This document shows, piece after piece, positions 44,182-53,518 of a DNA stretch of 64,000 nt. A program made the translations under genes and the position numbers. The number at the start of each line of letters is the position of its first letter. The stretch's first letter is position 1. The notes beneath the pieces are model-generated. The model ran no database searches. It was not told where the DNA came from and saw only the letters and a list, made by a program, of their open reading frames with translations. This DNA comes from Candidatus Berkiella cookevillensis (GTDB lineage: Bacteria; Pseudomonadota; Gammaproteobacteria; Berkiellales; Berkiellaceae), in contig NZ_LKHV02000001.1 in the NCBI RefSeq assembly GCF_001431315.2, forward strand, positions 868,001 to 932,000, written 5' to 3'.

Positions 44182-45402
44182 ATGCAAACATCATATGGTC
44201 ATATTCTGACATACATTGAGGATGATGCGCTTCAAGCAAGTCTTCAAGTATTTTTGATTGATTTGGGATTTACGGTTACACAGTCGCATTCCCTCGAGCA
44301 AGTACAACATTTGATGAAGCATAATGGCCCAGATTTAGTGATCAGTGATTTACAGAGAAATCCAGAGAATGGTTTATTGTTTTTATCAGAATTTAGTCAT
44401 ATTTATCCAGATGTGCCTATCATTACCTTAACCGTTCCGCATCAAAAGCAAGTCTTGAAGTCTTTGCGATTAGGCGCGTGGGATTGTATTGAACAACCAC
44501 TTGAAAATTTAACACAGCTTGAGCACTCGGTGTGTAAAGCATTGGAACGTGCCAGACTTGTGAATGAAAATAAATTATATCGTCATAAATTAGAAGAAAT
44601 GAATGGCAAGTTAGAAGATAGCTTGCATGAGTTAAGATATGATCAAATGGCAGGAAAAAAAGTACAAGCGCAAATGTTTCCAGCGAGTGATTTATTATTT
44701 AATCATTATCATTTGTCTAATTTTGTTATGCCATCACTCTATTTGAGTGGTGATATGGTAGATTATTTTACTATTTCAGAAAAACATATTGGATTTTATA
44801 TTGCGGACGTTTCAGGACATGGGGCTTCAAGCGCCTTTGTGACGGTTATGATTAAAGCGCTTTTTGATCAGTTGCTCCTAAACTATAAACAAAAAAGAAC
44901 CAAAGTTATTTTGCAGCCAAAAAAAGTATTTGCGATTGCCAATGACTATTTATTGCAAGCAAATTTAGGCAAATATGTCACGATGATTTATGCTGTGCTT
45001 GATACAGAAACGCATCGTTTGCGCTATAGTGTTGCAGGTCACTATCCAAACCCTATTTTGATCAAAGCACAAAAAGCTGAATTCTTGCCTGGTAGAGCAT
45101 TCGCCGTTGGTATGGTAAAGCATGCTGCCTTTAAAGATCTCGCAATTGATTTTCCAATGAATTCAAAACTGGCATTATTTTCAGATGGATTAATGGAGGT
45201 CATAGCAGGGCAAGCCTTGGATGATAAAGAGAAAATATTATTATCTGCGATTGAGCGTATTGATAAAGAAAACGGCTATTTATCTACCCAAGCTTTGAAA
45301 AAAACGTTTAATATTAAAGAGGCAGAATCTAGGCCTGACGATATTACTTTTTTGCTTATGAATAGGTGTGAGGCAATAGAAGGTCACAAATACAATGAGT
45401 AA
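44182..45402 (+). CDS. Response regulator with SpoIIE-type PP2C phosphatase output
   Basis: A 406-residue RsbU-like signalling protein. Residues 5-120 are a receiver domain: acidic pocket E13-D14-D15 and phospho-acceptor D56 in LVISDLQ, but the usual Lys of the KP motif is Gln (EQPLENL, Q105), so phosphorylation may be altered. A coiled linker (about 125-165) leads to a PP2C/SpoIIE domain (about 170-400) with SGDMVDYF, YIADVSGHGASSAFVT, LFSDGLMEV and RPDDITFLL, the metal-binding set of active phosphatases. Its natural target is a phosphorylated STAS protein, and a STAS gene overlaps it by 8 bp. It heads the Lap-type secretion operon. Confidence 0.9.
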   Translation: MQTSYGHILTYIEDDALQASLQVFLIDLGFTVTQSHSLEQVQHLMKHNGPDLVISDLQRNPENGLLFLSEFSHIYPDVPIITLTVPHQKQVLKSLRLGAWDCIEQPLENLTQLEHSVCKALERARLVNENKLYRHKLEEMNGKLEDSLHELRYDQMAGKKVQAQMFPASDLLFNHYHLSNFVMPSLYLSGDMVDYFTISEKHIGFYIADVSGHGASSAFVTVMIKALFDQLLLNYKQKRTKVILQPKKVFAIANDYLLQANLGKYVTMIYAVLDTETHRLRYSVAGHYPNPILIKAQKAEFLPGRAFAVGMVKHAAFKDLAIDFPMNSKLALFSDGLMEVIAGQALDDKEKILLSAIERIDKENGYLSTQALKKTFNIKEAESRPDDITFLLMNRCEAIEGHKYNE

Positions 45403-45880
45403 GATATCATATATAGTCACTGATACTTTGGCTGTTATCAAACTAAGTGGAGAAGTTCGATTACTTAGCTCAGCTGTCTTAGAGGAGGCTTATCGACTTG
45501 TTTCTGAACAGCGGCAGTCGCAGCCACTCTGGATAGATTTGACAGAATCTTTCAATTTAGATAGCACTATTTATGGTACTATTGCAAAATTCTGCTTGCT
45601 GGAGGCGGGCAACCATCAAATTACTTTATACTATACTCATGAAAATATTTACAAGCAGTTACATACCTTAGGTATTGAGCATTTATGTTTGCTAAAAAGA
45701 AGTGCAACCTTTATTTCAGAGGTTGATGAGCGTTGGCATGAACTTGTTGAGAAGGAAGTTGACAAAGATGAACTTAAACTGCAAGTGCAACATGCGCACC
45801 AAATATTAGCCAAACTAAGCCCAAGTCAAGCTATGCAGCTTGTTGTTGATCAGATATCGAAAAATACTCGAAATCACTAA
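45395..45880 (+). CDS. STAS-domain protein (anti-sigma antagonist-like)
   Basis: A 161-residue protein whose first 110 residues follow the STAS pattern: a strand (AVIKLSGEVRLLSS), then PLWIDLTESFNLDSTIYGTIA with D56-S57-T58 at the position of the phosphorylated Ser/Thr of SpoIIAA/RsbV, then a strand/helix pair. The C-terminal helix is extra. It is a likely substrate of the phosphatase encoded just upstream (8-bp overlap). Together they form a partner-switching module, here without an RsbW-type kinase in sight. It is followed 11 bp later by the LapB-type exporter gene, suggesting control of secretion or adhesion rather than a sigma factor; that is inference. Confidence 0.82.
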   Translation: MSKISYIVTDTLAVIKLSGEVRLLSSAVLEEAYRLVSEQRQSQPLWIDLTESFNLDSTIYGTIAKFCLLEAGNHQITLYYTHENIYKQLHTLGIEHLCLLKRSATFISEVDERWHELVEKEVDKDELKLQVQHAHQILAKLSPSQAMQLVVDQISKNTRNH

Positions 45881-45891
45881 TAGGTACTCTT

Positions 45892-48198
45892 ATGGCATAC
45901 TCAAAGCAACCAGAAAAAAATAAAGAAGCAGAGGCGGATCCCTCACAAGATATGCCGCAAGCATCTACAGATGTGCCTCAAGAGCAAAATGAAAATATTC
46001 CTGAAGTGCAATCAAATGAAAGTGAAGCCACACCAGAAGTAGAAGCTGAAAAATGGGAGACACCCGCACCTCATTTGGTAGGGCATGATCCTTTATTAGG
46101 CTGTTTGATGATTTTAACACGCCTAGAGCATAATCCTTTCTCACCAGAAGCATTGATTGCAGGCTTACCACTGGTTGAAAACAAGTTAACACCTGAATTG
46201 TTTATTCGTGCTTCTGAGCGAGCTGGTCTTTCCTCACAAATTATCAATCGTCCTGTTGAAGATATTTCTTCTTTGGTATTGCCTTGTGTCTTATTACTCA
46301 AGGGCAAACAAGCTTGTGTTTTAGTGGCAAAAAATGACAATAAAAAATTAGTCAAGATTATTCAGCCAGAGAGCAAGCAAGGCGAAACAACACTTAGCTT
46401 TGAAAAGATAAATAGGGAATATACGGGCTACGCTATTTTTACGCGACCCAGCTTTAGGTTTGATAAACGTACCGATGAAGGCTTCAAAGAGCGCCCTAAA
46501 AATTGGTTTTGGAGTGTGATTGCCAAAACATGGAAATTGTATTCTGAAGTATTAGTAGCTTCATTTTTCATTAATATTTTTGCAATAGCTTCTTCCTTGT
46601 TTGTGATGAATGTGTATGACAGGGTCGTGCCGAATAATGCAACGGATACACTGACCGTTCTGGCGATTGGTATCTTAGTTGTTTTCTGTTTTGATTTTTT
46701 AATGAAGATGCTGCGAGGCTATTTTATCGATATTGCTGCAAAGAAAACGGATGTTTTGATCTCATCCAATATTTTTGAGCAAATGATGGGTGTAAGAATG
46801 GAGTCTCGCCCAGAATCAGTGGGTAACTTTGCAAATAATATGCAACAATTTGAATCTTTTAGAGATTTCTTCACCTCAACTACCATCAGTGCGCTTATCG
46901 ATCTGCCGTTCGTATTTTTTTTCTTGATTATTATTTATACAATTGGTGGTTATGTTGCCATTGTACCCTTACTGGCTGTGCCCATTGTGATTGGTATGGG
47001 ACTTTTGATTCAAGGACCTTTAAATAAGATTGTCAAAGAATCTTATCGTTATTCTGGACAAAAACACGCAATGCTCTTTGAATCATTGGCAGGTGTTGAG
47101 ACAGTCAAGAGCATGTCAGCAGAAGGTGTATTACAGCGAAAATGGGAGCATGCCGTTGGCATGTCTGCAAAGCTGGGTACTAAAATCAGAAGTTTATCGC
47201 TTACTGCTGTGAGTTTTTCAGCTTGGGCACAACAAGTTGCGGGTGTTTTGGTTGTCATCGTCGGTGTGTATCGGATTTCTGCAGGTGAGATGACCATGGG
47301 GGCTTTAATTGCTTGTACGATTCTAACGGGGCGTGCATTAGCACCTTTGGCGCAAGTGGCTGGTTTATTAACACGCTACCATCAATCCATGGCGGCATTA
47401 CAGTCTTTAGACAATGTAATGAAAATGCCAACGGAACGTATAAAAGGTAAAACGCCCCTGCATCGACCTGTTCTAACAGGTGATATTGAATTTAAGCATG
47501 TTGCCTTTAATTATCCTAAACAAGATGTGCCCGCTTTGCATGATGCTTCTTTCTCGATTACAGCAGGTGAGAAAGTTGGCATTATTGGTCGAATTGGTTC
47601 TGGCAAAACCACTATTGAAAAATTGATTTTAGGCTTATATCAGTCAACGGCAGGTAGTATTTTGCTAGATGGCACAGAAATTGGTCAGCTTGATCCTGCA
47701 TCTGTGCGTCGCAACATTGGCTATGTACCTCAAGACATTGTTTTGTTTTATGGTTCTGTAAAAGACAACATTACTTTCAGCACGCCCTTTGCAGATGATA
47801 CGAGTATTTTAAGAGCTGCTAAAATTGCTGGGGTTACAGAATTTGTAGCAAAGCATCCTCAAGGTTTTGATATGCCAGTTGGTGAGCGTGGAGAAAAATT
47901 ATCAGGTGGGCAACGTCAAGCAATCGCCATTGCGCGTGCGCTTATTTTAGATCCGCCTATTTTAGTTTTAGATGAACCCACAAATATGATGGATAATAGA
48001 ACAGAAGAATTGTTTAAACAGCAGATCCAAGAGGTCTCAAAAAATAAAACAATGATTTTAGTAACCCATAAAGGTTCCTTACTTTCTTTGGTCGATAGAT
48101 TAATTTTAATGGACAATGGTCGTATTATTGCAGACGGCCCTAGAGATTTGGTCTTAAAGGCGTTGGCAGAAGGAAAATTACATTCTCCAAGCCGATAA
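45892..48198 (+). CDS. lapB: Type I secretion ABC transporter, LapB/LssB family
   Basis: Inner membrane ATPase/permease that exports a large adhesin or RTX-type protein. Residues 1-60 are a Glu/Pro-rich extension. About 65-190 is a C39-like domain lacking the catalytic Cys (DPLLGCLMILTRLE, with Asp at that site), so it binds but does not cut substrate. About 210-480 is the six-helix membrane domain. The ATPase has Walker A GRIGSGKTT (566-574), signature LSGGQRQA (about 670), and Walker B ILVLDEPTNMMD. The C39-like block with LIAGLPLVENKLTPELFIRA is typical of the LapB/LssB group. The adaptor gene follows after 38 bp. Confidence 0.92.
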   Translation: MAYSKQPEKNKEAEADPSQDMPQASTDVPQEQNENIPEVQSNESEATPEVEAEKWETPAPHLVGHDPLLGCLMILTRLEHNPFSPEALIAGLPLVENKLTPELFIRASERAGLSSQIINRPVEDISSLVLPCVLLLKGKQACVLVAKNDNKKLVKIIQPESKQGETTLSFEKINREYTGYAIFTRPSFRFDKRTDEGFKERPKNWFWSVIAKTWKLYSEVLVASFFINIFAIASSLFVMNVYDRVVPNNATDTLTVLAIGILVVFCFDFLMKMLRGYFIDIAAKKTDVLISSNIFEQMMGVRMESRPESVGNFANNMQQFESFRDFFTSTTISALIDLPFVFFFLIIIYTIGGYVAIVPLLAVPIVIGMGLLIQGPLNKIVKESYRYSGQKHAMLFESLAGVETVKSMSAEGVLQRKWEHAVGMSAKLGTKIRSLSLTAVSFSAWAQQVAGVLVVIVGVYRISAGEMTMGALIACTILTGRALAPLAQVAGLLTRYHQSMAALQSLDNVMKMPTERIKGKTPLHRPVLTGDIEFKHVAFNYPKQDVPALHDASFSITAGEKVGIIGRIGSGKTTIEKLILGLYQSTAGSILLDGTEIGQLDPASVRRNIGYVPQDIVLFYGSVKDNITFSTPFADDTSILRAAKIAGVTEFVAKHPQGFDMPVGERGEKLSGGQRQAIAIARALILDPPILVLDEPTNMMDNRTEELFKQQIQEVSKNKTMILVTHKGSLLSLVDRLILMDNGRIIADGPRDLVLKALAEGKLHSPSR

Positions 48199-48236
48199 GC
48201 TGATAACCTATTTAAATTGAGTTAAGCCACTTTAAT

Positions 48237-49568
48237 ATGAAAGAAAAAATCAAAGAAATTGATATTGAATTTATGACTGACACCAGCGCAGCGATGATGC
48301 AAGGGGTGCCTATTGCCTACCATTTTATTTTATGGGCGGCTGCGATTTTCTTGGTAGTTGCTGCTATTTGGGCCAATTTTGCTGTTTTGGATGAAGTGAC
48401 GGTTGGGCAGGGCAAAGTAATCCCTTCTACCAACATGCAAGTCGTACAAAATCTTGAGGGGGGTATCGTCAAAGATATTCGCGTAAAAATTGGCCAAATT
48501 GTGGAGCGTGATGAAATATTAATGATCATTGATGACACGCGCTTTTCGTCCAGTTTAAAAGAAGGTGCAACACAGATATATGCATTAGAAGCAAAAATAC
48601 ATCGCTTAGAGGCAGAGATTTCTGAGAGAGAAATATCATTTTCTGAGCGTCTTCAAACGGAATACCCAGAATATGTGCAAAATGAAACCAGTCTTTTTGA
48701 CTCAAGAAAAAAGGAATTGGGGGTTAAAGTAAATCTTTTAAAAGAAGAAGAAGATAGAAAAAATCAAGAATTGCTTGAGATGCAAGGTAAACGTGAACAG
48801 CTTCAACGCAGCTTAGATTTAGTGAAAAAAGAGCTTGCACTGACACGACCCTTGGCCAAAGATGGTGCAGTCTCTGAAGTGGAAGTGTTACGATTAGAGC
48901 GTACGGTTAATGATTTAGCTGGCGAATTGGAGCAAACTCAGCTATCCATTCCTCGCTTGGAATCTGCTTTAAGCAGCGCAAAAAAGAAAATAGACGAGTT
49001 ATATATCAGCTTTAAAACAGAAAGTATTTCTGAGTTGAATAAGACTCGAGCTGAATATAAAAGACTGCTAGAGACACAAAAAGCAGCACAAGATAGATTT
49101 TCACGAACAGTTGTTCGCTCTCCTGTAAAAGGCACCGTTAATCGTGTACATGTAAAGACGATTGGGGGGGTGATACAACCGGGTGAAGATCTCTTTGATA
49201 TCGTGCCATTGAACGATACCCTCCTGATCGAAGCAAATATTCGTCCATCCGATATTGGATTTTTACGATCTGGGTTACCTGCAACCGTCAAAATATCAGC
49301 CTATGATTTTTCAATTTACGGTGGTTTAAAAGCAACGGTTGAAAATATCAGCGCTGATACTATTACGGATGAAAAAGGAGATCCTTACTATCAAATTCGT
49401 GTGCGAACCACTGAAAAAAATTATTTAGTTGGTAAGCGTGGAGAACGTTTAGAAATTCAAACGGGTATGGGGGCAACAGTGGATATTCTAACGGGCCAAA
49501 AAACGGTGCTTGAATATTTACTCAAACCTATTATTAAGGCGAAAAGGAATGCAATGCGAGAAAAATAA
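48237..49568 (+). CDS. lapC: Type I secretion adaptor, HlyD/LapC (LssD) family
   Basis: Membrane fusion protein linking the LapB-type exporter to the TolC/LapE channel. One membrane helix near residues 25-48 (FILWAAAIFLVVAAIWANFA) follows a cytosolic tail. Then come the first lipoyl half (VVQNLEGGIVKDIRVKIGQI), a long coiled-coil hairpin (about 115-290) and the second lipoyl half (RSPVKGTVNRVHVKTIGGVI). The HlyD-family C-terminal signature is DEKGDPYYQIRVRTT. The 443 residues fit the family (430-480). A LuxR-type regulator gene starts 3 bp after its stop. Confidence 0.92.
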   Translation: MKEKIKEIDIEFMTDTSAAMMQGVPIAYHFILWAAAIFLVVAAIWANFAVLDEVTVGQGKVIPSTNMQVVQNLEGGIVKDIRVKIGQIVERDEILMIIDDTRFSSSLKEGATQIYALEAKIHRLEAEISEREISFSERLQTEYPEYVQNETSLFDSRKKELGVKVNLLKEEEDRKNQELLEMQGKREQLQRSLDLVKKELALTRPLAKDGAVSEVEVLRLERTVNDLAGELEQTQLSIPRLESALSSAKKKIDELYISFKTESISELNKTRAEYKRLLETQKAAQDRFSRTVVRSPVKGTVNRVHVKTIGGVIQPGEDLFDIVPLNDTLLIEANIRPSDIGFLRSGLPATVKISAYDFSIYGGLKATVENISADTITDEKGDPYYQIRVRTTEKNYLVGKRGERLEIQTGMGATVDILTGQKTVLEYLLKPIIKAKRNAMREK

Positions 49569-49570
49569 GC

Positions 49571-50299
49571 ATGATTCTAATAGCGACGGATGATGGACAA
49601 CGTGCTCATAGATGGCAACAATATGTATCTGCTGAGTATACAGTATACGAGTTGATTGTCAGTGATAAGAAAACACTTGAGATCTGTCTGAAAAAAATTT
49701 CTATTGATGCAGTACTGTTAGACAAAGCGCTTTTAGGTGAAGGTGGTATTCACGAACTATCAGAAATACACGAAATTCAACCAGAAACACGGCTTATTCT
49801 AATGACAGATATTGCAGAACAAAGAGAAGAAGTAGCAAGTATTCTCTTTGGCGCTAAAGCGTATTGTGAATATGATATTAATGATGTAATGCTCTCAAGA
49901 GTATTAAGAACCGTATTAGCAGATGAATTATGGGTAGATAGAAAATTTGTCTCTAGATTACTTGGAGAAATTGAAGGGATAGCAAGAGCACAACACACAG
50001 AAGCACAACAATTAGACAAAGGCTTATCACTTCTTACACCGCGTGAAACTGAAATCGCAAAATTAGTGGCAGGTGGTGCGAGTAATAGAGTGATTGCAGA
50101 GCAGTTAAATATTTCTGAGCGTACGGTTAAAGCACATTTAGGCGTTATTTTTCGAAAAATAAATATTGTCGATCGTTTACAATTAGCTTTATTTATCAAT
50201 CGTCATCAACAAATTAGTTCCATTTGGCATCAAGAAAATGATGTTCCCTCCACACATTCAATTGCTTCTCATAAAGAAGAGAAAAAGAAAGATCCTTAA
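49571..50299 (+). CDS. LuxR/NarL-type response regulator
   Basis: A 242-residue transcription regulator. Residues about 1-120 form a receiver-like domain that keeps ATDDGQRAH at the acidic pocket and LLDKALLGEGG near the phospho-acceptor, with D in VLLDK. The Thr position is LMTDIAEQ but the Lys position is unclear, so it may be degenerate. Residues about 155-212 are a LuxR helix-turn-helix: LTPRETEIAKLVAGGASNRV, then IAEQLNISERTVKAHLGVIF. It is last in the run with phosphatase, STAS, LapB and LapC genes, and likely controls these or the adhesin gene. The end is Lys/Glu rich. Confidence 0.88.
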   Translation: MILIATDDGQRAHRWQQYVSAEYTVYELIVSDKKTLEICLKKISIDAVLLDKALLGEGGIHELSEIHEIQPETRLILMTDIAEQREEVASILFGAKAYCEYDINDVMLSRVLRTVLADELWVDRKFVSRLLGEIEGIARAQHTEAQQLDKGLSLLTPRETEIAKLVAGGASNRVIAEQLNISERTVKAHLGVIFRKINIVDRLQLALFINRHQQISSIWHQENDVPSTHSIASHKEEKKKDP

Positions 50300-50442
50300 T
50301 TGTTTGGTTTCTGATTGATAAGCAGAGCGAGTCATAATGCTTCTGCTAATTTTGGTCTATGGAACGCAAATATCTTATTTTTAAAAATAAATTGGTTATT
50401 GCATGCTATGTCATTTTATCACCTGCATTAAGTCATTTGTGC

Positions 50443-50857
50443 TGTCATGCCAGCGAAGGCTCATATGCGTCAACTTAAGAAAAAAAGCAGAATAATTAGG
50501 GACTGTTGACATTTTAGTAACCTACTTACCGCTACGTCCCGCGGCTTGTCCGCGGGATCCAGGTGTTATGAGTAGCTTTCTTCGTAGAGATCTCGCCACG
50601 CCGGATTGAATTCTTCAATTAAATTCAATTTTCACTGCCTGTACCAGTTTTTAAAACGCTTTTCACGTCTGGCAGCCTCAACGTACAGCTCATGCATTTC
50701 ATAATAAACAAGCTGATTCACATTCAGAGGCTCAAAACTCTGGATCCCGCGGACAAGCCGCGGGACGTAGCTGGTAGGGAAGAATGGGTACCAATATTCT
50801 ATATCAAACCCCAGAAATTCCTTAAGTTGACGCCTATGAGCCTTCGCTGGCATGACA
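50443..50857. repeat. Nested inverted repeats of families C and F
   Basis: Outer pair: 50443-50479 (TGTCATGCCAGCGAAGGCTC...) and 50821-50857 are inverted copies over 37 bp with one mismatch. Inner pair: 50531-50562 and 50740-50771 are exact inverted copies over 32 bp, each containing CCCGCGGCTTGTCCGCGGG, itself a hairpin. Family C also flanks the 101-bp inverted repeat near 30 kb. Parts of the structure lie within a GIY-YIG gene remnant. The rest of the 50.3-51.26 kb gap shows only a short family D piece (about 50900-50918). Confidence 0.7.
50566..50735 (-). pseudogene. GIY-YIG endonuclease C-terminal remnant
   Basis: Minus strand. NVNQLVYYEMHELYVEAARR, then EKRFKNWYRQ, a TGA stop (50632-50634), then in the same frame KLNLIEEFNPAWRDLYEESY and a final TAA at 50566-50568. 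The stretch QLVYYE...REK..KNW......LIEE.NP.WRDLYEE is the C-terminal signature of small GIY-YIG (YhbQ/UPF0213-like) proteins. The N-terminal half with the GIY and YIG motifs is missing and replaced by palindromic repeat sequence, so the gene was broken by repeat insertion and then gained a stop. Confidence 0.75.
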
Positions 50858-51260
50858 CAATATATTCTGTTGTTTAGAGAAAATGTGTGTATCTTTTTTC
50901 CAAAATTGGTAGGGGCAATAATGTTCACTTTGCGAATAGTTTGCTCATAGTCAACTTTTGTAGAGAATTTAGACTTAAGAAATACTGTAAATACATTTAC
51001 CTTATTAAGTTGATTGCTTAAGTTGTGAAAAATAGGCATCATTGCGTGAGAAAGTAAGTAGTTTAGCAAAGAAATTTTTTATTATTTTTTTTAAAATGAG
51101 TTGATTGTGATTATAAAAATGTTTCTTGCTCAAACTGATATGTGTAGAATGAATCTTTGTTTAGGTAACATGGTTAAGTGCGCACCTGTTAGAAAAGTAA
51201 TTTTCTAAGCAAGCTTCCATAGTTTAGGGATAGTCGGAATTAAGAGAAGCGAACAAATTT

Positions 51261-52658
51261 ATGCAAAAAAACAAATTGCTGAAGATAGTTTTATCGTCAT
51301 TAGCCTTAGTCGCAGCATCTCAAGTACAGGCCTATACGGTTCAAGAGGCTGTTGCCTATACTTTGCAAACTTCACCTGATCTTATGATCAATGTGCAAAT
51401 TAGAGAGCAAGCTAATAAAGAATTTAGAAGTGCTTATGCAGACTATTTACCAACAATTAATGTTAATGGTGGCACGGGGCAAGAAAATACAAATAACTCA
51501 ACCACACGTGGTGGTAGATTAGATGGTGCTAGCTACAGAACCATGTCGCGCCGTGAGTTTAATGCGACAGCCTCACAATTATTGTTTGATGGCTTTGGCG
51601 TGATGCATAACGTCAGTGGTAAGAAATCACGTGTTAAAGCAGCTGCACTACGTGTAAATAGCAGCGCTCAAGAGCAGGCATTGCTTGTTGTTGATGCCTT
51701 CATTGAAATGCATTTAACCAGAAGCATTGTTGAAATTGCACAACGTAATTTAAGTGCCCACCAAACTATCTACGGACAAATTGAAAAGCGTAGTGAAGGT
51801 GGTATTGGCCGTAAAGCCGATCTTGATCAAGCTTTAGGTCGTTTAGCACTTGCTCGTAGTAATTTATTAGGGGCACAGGCTAATTTGCGCGATGCGGAGA
51901 CCAAATATCTTCGTGTAGTTGGCAAGATTCCTACTGATATAGAAAAACCTGAGATGCCTTCATCAGGATTTCCCGCAGATCTTGAAGAAGCGATTAATCG
52001 TGGTTTGAACAATAATCCTGAATTGACAGCAACCCATTATGATGTAGACGTAACACGTGCAGAATATCGTTCAGCACGTTCGCAGTTCGTGCCAAGAGTG
52101 ACTTTAGATGCAGGTATACAACGTAACCAAAATATTGATGGTTCCAGAGGCGACAACGATAAAAACTTTGCAATGTTAAGGTTTAATTGGAATGTGTTTA
52201 AGGGCGGCGGTGATGTTGCTAACCTTTGCAGAATTGCACACAAAAACCAGGAAGCTCAAGAAGTTAGAAATAGAGCACATCGCCAAGTTATTGAGCAGGT
52301 TCGTTATGCTTGGAACTTGTATGATACAGCGCGTCGTCAGTTAGTTGATTTAAAAACTCACCGTGACGCGAGTTATAGAACACGAGAAGCTTATCAAAAG
52401 CAATTTGATATTGGTCAAAGAACTTTGTTGGACTTATTGGATTCTGAAAACGAACTTTTTACTGCAAGTAGTAATTACTTCCAAGGTGAAGCAGACGTGC
52501 TTGTTGGTATGTACAGAATCTTGAATGCAATGGGAACCATTACTCAGTACTTTGGCATTGCATTGCCTAAAGCTGCGGTCAAGTCAGCAGATGCACAATT
52601 TGATGGTTCTGGCCCATTCTTTGAAAAGACTGATAAGTCTTTTGATAATGCTATCTAA
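51261..52658 (+). CDS. lapE: TolC-family outer membrane channel for type I secretion (LapE-like)
   Basis: A 465-residue outer membrane channel. The signal peptide is about residues 1-24 (LKIVLSSLALVAASQVQA). The mature start is YTVQEAVAYTLQTSPDLMIN, followed by the TolC repeats: ADYLPTINVNGGTGQENT and LLFDGFGVMHNVSGKKSRV in the first half, then QFVPRVTLDAGIQRNQN, FNWNVFKGGGDVANL and FDIGQRTLLDLLDSENELF in the second. The last two are the marks of the type I secretion TolC subgroup. Lying between lapB/C-like and lapG-like genes, it is the expected third exporter component. It ends at a strong terminator. Confidence 0.92.
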   Translation: MQKNKLLKIVLSSLALVAASQVQAYTVQEAVAYTLQTSPDLMINVQIREQANKEFRSAYADYLPTINVNGGTGQENTNNSTTRGGRLDGASYRTMSRREFNATASQLLFDGFGVMHNVSGKKSRVKAAALRVNSSAQEQALLVVDAFIEMHLTRSIVEIAQRNLSAHQTIYGQIEKRSEGGIGRKADLDQALGRLALARSNLLGAQANLRDAETKYLRVVGKIPTDIEKPEMPSSGFPADLEEAINRGLNNNPELTATHYDVDVTRAEYRSARSQFVPRVTLDAGIQRNQNIDGSRGDNDKNFAMLRFNWNVFKGGGDVANLCRIAHKNQEAQEVRNRAHRQVIEQVRYAWNLYDTARRQLVDLKTHRDASYRTREAYQKQFDIGQRTLLDLLDSENELFTASSNYFQGEADVLVGMYRILNAMGTITQYFGIALPKAAVKSADAQFDGSGPFFEKTDKSFDNAI

Positions 52659-52697
52659 AAAATGCGCTCAAGATATTTGAGATTAAATGCATAGCGA

Positions 52698-52728
52698 AAA
52701 GCAAAAGGGGCAAAGCCCCTTTTGCTTT
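52698..52728 (+). terminator. Strong terminator of the lapE-like gene
   Basis: AAAGCAAAAGGGGC (52698-52711), loop AAA, then the exact complement GCCCCTTTTGCTTT (52715-52728): a 14-bp perfect stem 39 bp after the stop. The run in the descending arm provides T's, and the hairpin can act on both strands. Confidence 0.85.
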
Positions 52729-52790
52729 ATTAGATGCCTATTAAACACCTGCATAAATATTAGGTTTTAACTAAATAGGAAACTACCATT

Positions 52791-53486
52791 TTGTTAAATG
52801 CCAAACATAAAAATAAGATATATCTCTTCTTTTTCACTTTTTTTATTCTGCCAATTTCATTTTTATTTTTAGTCAGTGCAATTGAATTTTCTGAATCACT
52901 CTTAAACAATATAGAAAAAAAATATGGAGACTATGCTAAAAAACGTGTTATCTCTTGGGAAAAATTAATGAAGGAAAATCAAAATGTCTCAGAAGCCGAA
53001 AAGTTAGAAAAAGTGAATAAATTTTTTAATTTATTGGAGTATCTTTCAGATAAAGCTCATTGGAATGTAGAAGATTATTGGGCGACACCTTTAGAATTCT
53101 TGGTATCAGGTGCAGGTGATTGTGAGGATTTTTCAATTGCAAAATATTTTACCCTACGAGAGCTTGGGGTAGATGATGAAAAATTACTCATTACCTATGT
53201 TAAATACACTGAATACGGTGGTTATGAACAAGCACACATGGTACTTACTTATTATGAAACGCCAACCAGTATTCCATTGGTTTTAGATAACATTAAAAAA
53301 GAAATTTTATCTGCTGACAAACGATCGGATTTACGACCTATTTACAGCTTTAACGGTTCGGGGCTTTGGCGTAGTAAAGAGCTAAGTAAAGGTAAAAAAT
53401 TAGGCACAGCAGATGATGTGAATATGTGGGCTGATATGCAAGAGCGAATGAAGAGTGGCAAGATAGGTAACTTTAATCCACTTTAA
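52791..53486 (+). CDS. lapG: LapG-type periplasmic cysteine protease
   Basis: Bacterial transglutaminase-like cysteine proteinase that cuts the N-terminal retention module of a LapA-type adhesin and so releases it from the cell surface. The catalytic triad is readable: C111 in GAGDCEDFSIAKYF, H149 in EQAHMVLTYY, D166 in LVLDN. The spacing (38 and 17) is close to the known Cys135-His172-Asp189 of Pseudomonas LapG. An N-terminal hydrophobic segment (IYLFFFTFFILPISFLFLVS) exports it. Translation must start at TTG 52791, since no in-frame ATG precedes the export signal. It is inhibited in other species when LapD binds c-di-GMP, and a lapD gene follows. Confidence 0.93.
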   Translation: MLNAKHKNKIYLFFFTFFILPISFLFLVSAIEFSESLLNNIEKKYGDYAKKRVISWEKLMKENQNVSEAEKLEKVNKFFNLLEYLSDKAHWNVEDYWATPLEFLVSGAGDCEDFSIAKYFTLRELGVDDEKLLITYVKYTEYGGYEQAHMVLTYYETPTSIPLVLDNIKKEILSADKRSDLRPIYSFNGSGLWRSKELSKGKKLGTADDVNMWADMQERMKSGKIGNFNPL

Positions 53487-53518
53487 AGACACAGGGCATT
53501 GATTGTAATGCCAGTCAG

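Noticed and set aside
45892-48198. LapB-type exporter as a double-glycine peptidase
   Set aside because: The C39-like domain has Asp at the catalytic Cys position, so it is not expected to cleave.
50632-51069. 145-residue minus-strand open frame as an intact gene
   Set aside because: It is a chance join of palindromic repeat sequence (MPAKAHRRQL, VPRLVRGIQ) with the 3' end of a GIY-YIG gene and stops inside the conserved part, so it is annotated as repeat plus pseudogene.
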